Below, piece after piece: positions 5,491 through 11,078 of a DNA stretch of 15,175 bases. The DNA comes from Nanobdellota archaeon (GTDB lineage: Archaea > Nanobdellota > Nanobdellia > Pacearchaeales > GW2011-AR1), in assembly GCA_018830845.1 (NCBI GenBank), contig JAHJRS010000015.1, forward strand, positions 1 to 15,175, written 5' to 3'. Numbering within the stretch: position 1 is the stretch's first letter; every line of letters starts with the position of its first letter. Below the pieces are notes generated by a model that was not told where the DNA came from, ran no database searches, and saw only the letters and a program-made list of their open reading frames with translations. A program made the position numbers and the translations under genes.

Positions 5491-6758
5491 TTTACATCAG
5501 CTTCCACTCTAAAGCTGTTCTCACCTTCTTTAAGTATATTTTTTTGAACAATCTTCAAGGGTCGCGAAAATAAAGGACAATTTGTGACAAAAGTTTCAAA
5601 TTCCCCGCCTTCTCCTGCAACATGAATTTTATATTTATGACTTAAATTCTTAATTTCACTTACAAAACTTTCATCAATTTTCCTTAAGACCCACTTCTCA
5701 TCAAAAGGATATGCAAAAACTCCCGTCAAAACAACTTCAAAATTATTTTTTATTAATTCATCAAGATACTCCGATTCGTCTTTTTGCCAAAGGGGGTTAA
5801 AGCATTCCAAATCCAACTCATCACAAATTCTCTGAATTCTCGAAGCCTGATAAACTGACCCAATTGCCCCCGTAACAATTCCCTCTATTTTGAATTCCTC
5901 TTTTGCTTTTTTAATTATTTTTTTCATGTCTTTAAGTTCATTTTCTTTTTCACCTTTTGTCTTTTGGGAAAGAAAGGGTATCCCCATGGCTTTCGCCTGA
6001 ATTTTGGTCCCTTCTATTGCTGGCGTGTGAAACATAAAGCTTTCCCTGTTCTCAGAAAAAATTGTCATAAGTGAAACTATCTCATATCCAAATTTCTTTG
6101 CAAGGTAAGTTGCATAAACCGAATCCTTTCCTCCTGAAAAAAGCACTCCAATTTTCATTTTTCTTGATGCTTTCTCAAGTGAAAAAGGAATTCTCTCGGT
6201 CGGTTTTTCATTAAGAATTGAATGTTTTAAAAAATCCGTTGTAAATCCCTCAGCCATTCCGGTAAAGTAAGAAACTGGAATTGAACCTGCAGTCATAATT
6301 CCTGCTTTCAATAAATCTCCATTAAATTTTATGCCATAGGGAATAATATTTGTTACAAAATTAAACTTACTCCCAAAAGAACCATCATGATGCCCGACAG
6401 AACCGTTTTTGATATTCTTCCTGCTTTTTGTTCTTAATTTGTCTGAAACATACCCCCCCAACATTATAAAAGGTATAAGAGCTGCTCTCAGTATTTGAGA
6501 ATCTTCAACACCCATATCCGGAAAAAATTCAAAAACTTCTGGAAAGCTATTCACTCCTTTGGGCAAAACAGTTTCAATAAATGCATATAAAGGTGTTGCA
6601 AGAGTAACGCTAGATAACCCACACACCCCAAAATCCTTAAAAAAATTCTTCCAGCTGTGATTGTGATAATCTTTTAAACCTTCTTTAACCTTTTTATAAA
6701 AATTGTTAAAGTCCTTCCTCAATTCATCCAACTTATCAAAATCTTTAGCATCATTCAT
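5487..6758 (-). CDS. dph6: Dph6-type diphthine--ammonia ligase with membrane-like N-terminal extension
   Basis: A 423-aa two-part protein. Residues 201-405 are an adenine-nucleotide alpha-hydrolase of the Dph6/MJ0570 family, which adenylates diphthine on elongation factor 2 and amidates it with ammonia to give diphthamide. Signatures: MKIGVLFSGGKDS with the PP-loop SGGKDS at 208-213, FMFHTP at 241-246, GIVTGAIGSVYQASRIQ at 293-309, LTGVFA at 344-349 and HVAGEGGEFET at 379-389. Residues 1-200 are not part of the usual family, whose members start near M201. They hold about three or four moderately hydrophobic segments (about 43-66, 88-106, 134-145, 150-170) separated by basic loops, resembling a membrane domain of unknown type. 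No Shine-Dalgarno precedes M201 (base 6158), so a fusion is more likely than an internal start. A TATA box lies 26 nt before the ATG. Confidence 0.88.
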   Translation of the reverse strand: MNDAKDFDKLDELRKDFNNFYKKVKEGLKDYHNHSWKNFFKDFGVCGLSSVTLATPLYAFIETVLPKGVNSFPEVFEFFPDMGVEDSQILRAALIPFIMLGGYVSDKLRTKSRKNIKNGSVGHHDGSFGSKFNFVTNIIPYGIKFNGDLLKAGIMTAGSIPVSYFTGMAEGFTTDFLKHSILNEKPTERIPFSLEKASRKMKIGVLFSGGKDSVYATYLAKKFGYEIVSLMTIFSENRESFMFHTPAIEGTKIQAKAMGIPFLSQKTKGEKENELKDMKKIIKKAKEEFKIEGIVTGAIGSVYQASRIQRICDELDLECFNPLWQKDESEYLDELIKNNFEVVLTGVFAYPFDEKWVLRKIDESFVSEIKNLSHKYKIHVAGEGGEFETFVTNCPLFSRPLKIVQKNILKEGENSFRVEADVK

Positions 6759-6778
6759 AAAAACAAGAAAAATTTCCG

Positions 6779-6790
6779 GCTTATAAAGAA
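6779..6790 (-). promoter_or_regulatory. TATA box for the dph6-amidotransferase operon
   Basis: Minus strand TTCTTTATAAGCC is centred 26 nt before the ATG at 6758, favouring a leaderless mRNA. It also argues that the long form of the protein is the real one. Confidence 0.55.
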
Positions 6791-6841
6791 TTCTATTCTA
6801 AAAATTTCCAATTTTCAGGCTTTGTAAATCCATCAAAACAG

Positions 6842-7687
6842 TTAAGAGAATTCTTCTTCTGTCAAAATTTCCCCTTCTCGGAGAGTTTTTTCAGTCCAGT
6901 TTCCATCCTTCAAATCGGCGTAAGGTTCGGGGTTTGTTTTCAAAAAAACATGTTTGAGCCAGATATGAATCTCTTCAAAATGCGCCTCCTGTTCAAGCCA
7001 AAGCTCTCCATTACTCTCAAGTTGGACAAGCGGATAAAATGAAGCAACCCTTTCTTCTTTGTTTTCTGTAATTTGGGTATAAGAAACTTTTATCTTTTCC
7101 TTGTTCTCACCAAAATAGCCAAGAATTTTTCCGTGAAGAATCTTTAATTTATTTTTTATGCTGTGTATTTTTTTGGGCAGGCTTATTCCAGTTTCACGGA
7201 GTGCATTATTATCAATTATAACCTTTTTTATTCTTCTGTTCTCAGTTATAATTGCCTTGTTCAACGAATCTATAAGCTCATTTAAAGTTACTTTTCTAAA
7301 ACGGGGGATTGGGCTCCTTAAAACAAGCTCTGGAATTTCTTCATCAAGTTCAATTCTTTCCAAAACTGATTTTTTCTCCTCCTTAGAACCAAAAAGAATC
7401 TCATCGATGCTCCTCATGTATCTGCTCAGAATCATCTCAGACTTTATCCTGAGCAAAAGTGAGGCCGCAAGAAGAACTTTACTTGAGACAAAAAAATCCA
7501 TTTCTTCATACTCTTGAATTTTTAAAAGAAATCCCTCGGACAAAAGACCAATGTCAATGTTCCACGGGTCAAGCTGTTCAGTGTTTATAAGATCATAAAT
7601 AATATCCTGCCATCCTACCTCACGATTGAACAATAAGTCCTCAATCTGATTTTGATTTACCAAAGGCTTCACCTCTTCTTCCATCAC
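6842..7687 (-). CDS. scpA: Segregation and condensation protein A
   Basis: A 281-aa kleisin that bridges the head domains of SMC dimers in chromosome condensation and segregation. The N-terminal kleisin signature is clear: WQDIIYDLINTEQLDPWNIDI at about 21-41, then SKVLLAASLLLRIKSE around 68-83. The last ~70 residues form the C-terminal winged helix (LVQLESNGELWLEQEAHFEEI, then the ILTEEEF end). The middle is charged and variable, as usual. The start is GTG at 7687, followed at once by ATG at 7684. AAGGTGA lies 9 nt before the GTG and 12 nt before the ATG, so the GTG is slightly preferred. A TATA box at 7724-7735 leaves a leader with that Shine-Dalgarno. SMC and ScpB are not in the window. 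Confidence 0.9.
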   Translation of the reverse strand: MMEEEVKPLVNQNQIEDLLFNREVGWQDIIYDLINTEQLDPWNIDIGLLSEGFLLKIQEYEEMDFFVSSKVLLAASLLLRIKSEMILSRYMRSIDEILFGSKEEKKSVLERIELDEEIPELVLRSPIPRFRKVTLNELIDSLNKAIITENRRIKKVIIDNNALRETGISLPKKIHSIKNKLKILHGKILGYFGENKEKIKVSYTQITENKEERVASFYPLVQLESNGELWLEQEAHFEEIHIWLKHVFLKTNPEPYADLKDGNWTEKTLREGEILTEEEFS

Positions 7688-7723
7688 AAAAAAAAGTCAC
7701 CTTATTTTATAAGTTTATCACAG

Positions 7724-7735
7724 CCCTTTAAATTC
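7724..7735 (-). promoter_or_regulatory. TATA box for scpA
   Basis: Minus strand GAATTTAAAGGG is centred near 7730. The predicted start near 7704 yields a ~17-nt leader that holds the AAGGTGA at 7703-7697. Confidence 0.4.
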
Positions 7736-7765
7736 AAAATGTCATTTTAAAAGAGTAACTTAGTC

Positions 7766-7780
7766 GAAAGGTTTAAATAC
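7766..7780 (+). promoter_or_regulatory. Strong BRE/TATA promoter
   Basis: Plus strand CGAAAGGTTTAAATAC combines a purine-rich BRE with TTTAAATA and is the best promoter match in the window, of the kind used for stable RNA or highly expressed genes. The predicted start is near 7800. The next plus-strand annotated gene begins only at 7937, so it drives either a small RNA or a small ORF plus the 87-aa gene. Confidence 0.6.
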
Positions 7781-7799
7781 TAAAAGGACTACTAAATAA

Positions 7800-7915
7800 T
7801 ATCACCTCTTTTACCCGGGAGTGGACACAAAGCTATCTATTTTATTTGGCTTTGAAGAAGCTCCTAGGTTTTATTCCTTTGGGGAGAACCCTCTTAAAAT
7901 CACAATTTTTATATA
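7800..7915 (+). ncRNA. Candidate small structured RNA, or leader with a 36-codon ORF
   Basis: About 115 nt from the predicted start point to the T-rich stretch ATTTTTATATAT. It can fold CCCGGGAG (7814-7821) with CTCCTAGG (7861-7868), with AAAGC/GCTTT inside, and then GGTT...AACC with TTCC/GGGA inside. The 5' end reads ATCACCTCTTTT, close to the 3' tail of 16S rRNA (AUCACCUCCU), so an RNA from here could pair with Shine-Dalgarno sequences. Alternatively, a GTG at 7821 opens 36 codons ending TAA at 7931, starting VDTKLSILFGFEEAP, 5 nt before the next ATG; this would be a tiny first gene. No known RNA family is recognised. Confidence 0.3.
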
Positions 7916-7920
7916 TTTAA
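7906..7920 (+). promoter_or_regulatory. Possible TATA box for the 87-aa gene
   Basis: TTTTTATATATTTAA is centred about 25 nt before the ATG at 7937, matching the leaderless spacing seen for other genes here. It may equally be only the A/T-rich end of the upstream small transcript. Confidence 0.4.
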
Positions 7921-7936
7921 ATTGCCAATAAGTTCT

Positions 7937-8200
7937 ATGAAAAACCTAGAACTCTGGGTTACTAACGTTAACAGCACATTTACAGTTTTGGACAGATGGG
8001 CATTTTCTTTTGAGGGCAAAAACCCGGTCATTAAGTACTTTTGTGATTCCTGTAGCAAAATAAACCCTGTTGAAATTAAACAAAAAATTAAAAGATACAT
8101 CACCGAAAAATATAATAAATGTGAACCAACAATTGATGTTAATTCAATTTATCAAAATATTTTAACAAACATCAAAAACGCGAGATTTGAAGTGGTGTAA
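7937..8200 (+). CDS. Small protein of unknown function
   Basis: An 87-aa protein that I do not recognise. It starts MKNLELWVTNVNSTFTVLD and has CDSC at about residues 37-40 and a further Cys at about 61, which could bind metal or form disulfides. A basic, amphipathic middle follows (EIKQKIKRYITEKYNK), and then DVNSIYQNILTNIKNARFEVV. No signal peptide or membrane helix. The ATG at 7937 is preferred over an in-frame TTG at 7922 because it lies 25 nt after a TATA-like box. The stop at 8198-8200 directly abuts the convergent stop of rps27ae at 8201. Amino-acid use is protein-like, and the opposite strand offers only a weaker frame. It may be co-transcribed from the strong promoter at 7766. Confidence 0.55.
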   Translation: MKNLELWVTNVNSTFTVLDRWAFSFEGKNPVIKYFCDSCSKINPVEIKQKIKRYITEKYNKCEPTIDVNSIYQNILTNIKNARFEVV

Positions 8201-8437
8201 TTATTTTTTAATATTTTCTTCCGGAGCTTTTGAAGAACCCCCAAACTCAGCGTAATGGCATTTTCCGCAATAAAGCCTTCCCTTGGCAGACATTAAAAAA
8301 ACTCCGGGTCCGCACCTTGGGCAAAATCTTTCTTTTGTTAATTTATCTCCTTCCACCTTATACATAGTATATTTTTTACTTGTGGGTTTGTTTTTATGCG
8401 GTTTCTTGCCTTTCTTCACAATTTTTTTCTTTCCCAT
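8201..8437 (-). CDS. rps27ae: Small-subunit ribosomal protein eS31 (S27ae)
   Basis: A 78-aa archaeal/eukaryotic ribosomal protein (in eukaryotes fused to ubiquitin) located in the 30S head/beak. The N-terminal ~22 residues are a lysine-rich rRNA-binding tail. The C4 zinc site is C39, C42, C57 and C60 in FCPRCGPG...[11 protein letters not shown]. Its ATG overlaps the rps24e stop by one base (TAATG). It is the last gene of the rpo7 cluster. In many archaea kae1-bud32 follows; here it is absent. Confidence 0.95.
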   Translation of the reverse strand: MGKKKIVKKGKKPHKNKPTSKKYTMYKVEGDKLTKERFCPRCGPGVFLMSAKGRLYCGKCHYAEFGGSSKAPEENIKK

Positions 8438-8838
8438 TATTCTGACTTCTCCTCTTTAACTTCTTCGGCAGGCTTTTCTTCTTTTTTCTCTTCGGCTTTT
8501 GCCTTTTCTTCAGCTTCGGCTTTTTTTGCTTCTGTCTCGGCTTTCTTTTTTTCTTCAGCTGTCTTTTTTTCCTTTTCTATTTCCTGTTTTGTTTTTTTAA
8601 CAACTCTCTTAAATTCTTCCTTTGAGGAATAAACATCCGCGTCAACCCTGAAAACCTGAACACCAAATTTTCCTTTTATTTTGTTCACTCTTACTAAATC
8701 TTCCCCCGTTGAAAATTTTTTGGCAATCCAATTTGCAACTTCTTCTCTTTTTGGGACAACATTCGAAGTTACATCAAGCTGAATTTCCTTCCTTGAAAAA
8801 ATAAGGTTCTCCTTTTCACCAACCACAATTACTTCCAT
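8437..8838 (-). CDS. rps24e: Small-subunit ribosomal protein eS24 with long charged tail
   Basis: A 133-aa archaeal/eukaryotic 30S protein. Residues 1-92 match the S24e fold: [19 protein letters not shown], then [15 protein letters not shown] and [15 protein letters not shown]. Residues 93-133 are an added, low-complexity tail of K, E and A ([18 protein letters not shown] and similar), predicted to be a charged helix or disordered. Usual archaeal copies end near 100 residues, so the tail is extra. Start and stop overlap the neighbours by one base on each side (TAATG). Confidence 0.94.
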   Translation of the reverse strand: MEVIVVGEKENLIFSRKEIQLDVTSNVVPKREEVANWIAKKFSTGEDLVRVNKIKGKFGVQVFRVDADVYSSKEEFKRVVKKTKQEIEKEKKTAEEKKKAETEAKKAEAEEKAKAEEKKEEKPAEEVKEEKSE

Positions 8839-9038
8839 TATCTTGTTTTTATTGCAAACTTTCCGTTTGACTTAAGATTTAATTTATCTGCAATTTCAGA
8901 TTTTTCATGATTCAACACATGAATTTTCCCCTTGTATGAATCAGTTGACTCTTTTGAGCCGCAGTTTGGGCATTTGTCGCTTGAAAGCTCATAAATTGCC
9001 CTGCAGATTCTGCATGCCTTGTCTTTTGGTTTTGCCAT
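8838..9038 (-). CDS. spt4: Transcription elongation factor Spt4 (RpoE2)
   Basis: A 66-aa zinc protein that pairs with Spt5 (NusG-like) on the RNA polymerase clamp to increase processivity. Cysteines C9, C12, C23 and C26 (ACRICRAIYE, CPNCGS) form the zinc site, and the family motif STDSYKGKIHVLNHEKSEIA follows. Length is as usual. It sits between rpo7 and rps24e, the standard archaeal order, with one-base TAATG overlaps at both ends. Spt5 is not in the window. Confidence 0.95.
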   Translation of the reverse strand: MAKPKDKACRICRAIYELSSDKCPNCGSKESTDSYKGKIHVLNHEKSEIADKLNLKSNGKFAIKTR

Positions 9039-9649
9039 TATTTTTTCTTTGCTCCCTTTCCTTTTTCAGTTTTTAAGCCTTCTTTTTTTATTGCTTTTTT
9101 AACATCACTTTCTTTTTTCACCTTTTCTTCCTTTATCCAATCAAGTTTTCCAAGTCCGGGCTGTCTCATTGTAAGGCCAACTTTTGGTTCATCTCCTTTG
9201 TGTGAAACGGCAACAATTCTTGCCATGCAAAGGTCCCCTGCTTTTAGGACCCTTCCACTTGATTTTCCTGAAAGTGACCCCGCGTCGCTAAACGAAACAT
9301 AATCATCCATTGTCTGGCTTATGTGAATCATTCCGTTCATAACTCCCATGTCGATAAATGCGCCAAAAGTAGTTATCTCTGAAACTTTTCCATAAACTAT
9401 TTCCTGAAGTTCAGGCTTCCAAACCAGTAAAACAAAAGTGCATTTATAGTAAGCAGCGCCGTCACCGGGAATTATTACACCCTTTCCGACATTAAGAATC
9501 TCAACGACGGAAACAACTTTTCCAAGTTCCTTCTGATAATATTCCTTGAATGTTTCATCAAGTTGTTTGGAAACAGATTCTGAAGTAGGCAAACCAAACA
9601 GCCTTGGTTCCACCCTTACATAATCTTCAACTTGTGCTAAGTAAAACAT
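9038..9649 (-). CDS. rpo7: DNA-directed RNA polymerase subunit Rpo7 (RpoE1)
   Basis: A 203-aa stalk subunit of archaeal RNA polymerase (Rpb7 homologue), which with Rpo4 aids promoter opening and binds emerging RNA. Residues 1-80 are the tip domain (MFYLAQVEDYVRVEPRLFG). Residues 82-163 are an S1 RNA-binding domain (IVYGKVSEITTFGAFIDMG, then NGMIHISQ and PKVGLTMRQPGLGKLDW). The last ~30 residues are a lysine-rich extension. ATG at 9649 is preferred over a TTG at 9658 because homologues start MFY and a TATA-like box (9675-9685) lies about 31 nt upstream. Confidence 0.95.
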   Translation of the reverse strand: MFYLAQVEDYVRVEPRLFGLPTSESVSKQLDETFKEYYQKELGKVVSVVEILNVGKGVIIPGDGAAYYKCTFVLLVWKPELQEIVYGKVSEITTFGAFIDMGVMNGMIHISQTMDDYVSFSDAGSLSGKSSGRVLKAGDLCMARIVAVSHKGDEPKVGLTMRQPGLGKLDWIKEEKVKKESDVKKAIKKEGLKTEKGKGAKKK

Positions 9650-9674
9650 TTTAATCAAAATTTAGAGCAAAAAT

Positions 9675-9685
9675 CGATTTAAAAA
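9675..9685 (-). promoter_or_regulatory. TATA-like box for the rpo7-spt4-rps24e-rps27ae operon
   Basis: Minus strand TTTTTAAATCG is centred near 9680, predicting a start near 9654 and a leader of about 5 nt. Confidence 0.4.
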
Positions 9686-9716
9686 GCTTTTCTTTAAAAA
9701 TGGCTCGAATAAAGCA

Positions 9717-10088
9717 TTACTGAAGCTCGAGCTTTTTCCTGTTACGGATAACAATTTTCCTGTTTCTTACAGATTTTTTTAAGCCTTTGTCAACTGTCGC
9801 TAAAATAAAATCCGGATGAATTTCAAGGTATGCTTTTATTCCAGAATCAACATATTTTCCGGGCGCATTTACTTCCCCATAATTTCCTGATTTTATAATT
9901 TTAAGCGCAACCTCTGCTTCATTTTTTACTTTTAGTGATTTTGAAGAATCTTTTATTCTTTTGATCTCCAGAACAACCTCTTTTGGAATAAAAACCAAAT
10001 GACCCTTCTCTTCAAGTTCTTCATAAAAGTCAAGCTTGTTTCTCACACAGGACAGGATAAAACTTGTATCCAAAATTACATTCGCCAT
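9717..10088 (-). CDS. PIN domain protein, Fcf1/VapC9-like
   Basis: A 123-aa single PIN-fold domain, a metal-dependent endoribonuclease fold. Acidic residues at the expected places: D7 (ILDTSF), E41 (VVLEIKRI), D81 (YVDSGI) and D100 (ATVDKGL). The type is the archaeal Fcf1/Utp24-like PIN gene that usually sits upstream of rpo7 next to eIF2-gamma, so a role in rRNA processing is more likely than a toxin; no antitoxin lies beside it. The ATG at 10088 (MANVILDTSF) matches family starts; an ATG at 10097 would add MFF. A TATA-like element near 10114 fits the shorter form and one near 10129 the longer. Confidence 0.87.
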   Translation of the reverse strand: MANVILDTSFILSCVRNKLDFYEELEEKGHLVFIPKEVVLEIKRIKDSSKSLKVKNEAEVALKIIKSGNYGEVNAPGKYVDSGIKAYLEIHPDFILATVDKGLKKSVRNRKIVIRNRKKLELQ

Positions 10089-10121
10089 AAAAAACATAGG
10101 GAAAATTACTATTAAAAACTT

Positions 10122-10135
10122 AACATTTATAACTC
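10122..10135 (+). promoter_or_regulatory. TATA box for the HD gene, possibly shared with the divergent PIN gene
   Basis: AACATTTATAACTC is centred 27 nt before the ATG at 10156. Read on the other strand (GTTATAAATG) it lies 32 nt before the ATG at 10097. TBP binding is nearly symmetric, so one element could serve both directions. Confidence 0.45.
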
Positions 10136-10155
10136 TTAAAAAAATTAGTCAATAA

Positions 10156-10689
10156 ATGATAACAGATATTGCAAAAAATTTTGCAAAAGAAAAACATATG
10201 GGACAGGTAAGAAAATTTCAGGGCGAACCCTATTTTAATCATGTTGAAAAAGTTTCTAAAATAATTGAGGAAAATAAAGAAAGTTCCCATAAAAATGAAC
10301 TCGTTGCCGCTGCACTTCTTCATGATACTCTTGAAAATACAAATACCAATGAAAAAGAATTAAAAGAAAACTTCGGAGAATTGATAACTTCTTTAGTTAA
10401 GGAATTGACAACTGACAAGAAAGAAAGTCAAAGCATAGGGAAAAAAGAATATCTGGCAGAAAAATTGAGCAACACTGGAAAAGTAAGCAGTTGGGGGCTT
10501 GTAATAAAACTTGCAGACCGTCTGGACAATGTATCTGACCTCCATAAAAGTGAAAAAAAATTTAGGGAAAATTACATTGATGAAACAAAACACATCCTGA
10601 AAACTCTTGAAGAAAAACGTGCATTAACTTCAACACAAAAAAAATTAATTGCAAAAATTCGGGAAAAGATTAAAGAAAAGATTTGCTAA
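10156..10689 (+). CDS. HD domain hydrolase, small alarmone hydrolase-like
   Basis: A 177-aa protein consisting of one HD phosphohydrolase domain of the RelA/SpoT/MESH1 kind. Signatures: QVRKFQGEPYFNHV at 17-30 (metal His29), AALLHDTLEN at 52-61 (H56, D57, E60), FGELITSLVKELT at 73-85, and VIKLADRLDN at 116-125 (D121). These match the (p)ppGpp-hydrolase half of SpoT, with no synthetase, TGS or ACT domain. It would split a pyrophosphate or phosphate from a nucleotide (ppGpp, or NADPH as in MESH1), but the substrate is unproven. The mRNA is predicted to be leaderless. Its stop overlaps by 3 bases the convergent stop of the gene at 10686. Confidence 0.85.
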   Translation: MITDIAKNFAKEKHMGQVRKFQGEPYFNHVEKVSKIIEENKESSHKNELVAAALLHDTLENTNTNEKELKENFGELITSLVKELTTDKKESQSIGKKEYLAEKLSNTGKVSSWGLVIKLADRLDNVSDLHKSEKKFRENYIDETKHILKTLEEKRALTSTQKKLIAKIREKIKEKIC

Positions 10690-11042
10690 AAAATCTTCCT
10701 CAGTAAAATGCCCAATTCTTCAGGAGTTTGAATTTGATAAAGATTTTTTAATGGAACTTTACATACTTTAAAAAATTCTATTCCCTTCTTCAAATCATTT
10801 GGGGAGGACCTATATTGAATTACTGGAAAATTTCTCTCTGAAATTACTTTTGAAAATTTTATTATAAAAGCAGATGGAGAATAATGAGTTATGAACCCAT
10901 CAAGACAATTAAAATCAATATCTATTAAGTGAATACTTTTCTCAGTAAATTCGAGACTAAATTTATTTTTATCCACACTGTAATAATAAGGGTTCTCTTT
11001 CTTTCCTTCTACCACCCAATCATAAACAAGTATATTCTTCAT
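10686..11042 (-). CDS. Hypothetical protein, possible nuclease or receiver-like fold
   Basis: A 118-aa protein I cannot name. It begins MKNILVYDWVVEGKKENPYYY. Alternating hydrophobic strands (SIHLIDIDFNCLDGFITHY, AFIIKFSKVISERNFPVIQYRSS) suggest a small alpha/beta domain, such as a DUF-level regulator of receiver shape. No Cys/His metal motif, signal or membrane helix. A TATA box centred 25 nt before the ATG (11060-11075) supports a real, leaderless gene, and it is divergent from ksgA. Its stop overlaps the convergent HD gene. Confidence 0.6.
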   Translation of the reverse strand: MKNILVYDWVVEGKKENPYYYSVDKNKFSLEFTEKSIHLIDIDFNCLDGFITHYSPSAFIIKFSKVISERNFPVIQYRSSPNDLKKGIEFFKVCKVPLKNLYQIQTPEELGILLRKIF

Positions 11043-11047
11043 AAAAA

Positions 11048-11075
11048 CATTTAATAAAACCCATTTATATTAATT
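11048..11075. promoter_or_regulatory. Divergent promoters for ksgA and the 118-aa gene
   Basis: Minus strand AATTAATATAAATGGG (11060-11075) is centred 25 nt before the ATG at 11042. Plus strand ACATTTAATAAAACC (11048-11062) is centred 25 nt before the ATG of ksgA at 11079. The two boxes interleave within a 36-bp gap, so both genes appear leaderless and may compete for TBP. Confidence 0.5.
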
Positions 11076-11078
11076 TCC

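Noticed and set aside
7909..8103. Minus-strand 64-aa frame opposite the 87-aa gene
   Set aside because: It has no promoter or ribosome-binding signal, while the plus strand has a TATA box at the right distance and more protein-like composition.
9717..10088. VapC toxin of a toxin-antitoxin pair
   Set aside because: There is no adjacent antitoxin frame, and the position upstream of rpo7 fits the conserved Fcf1-like PIN gene.
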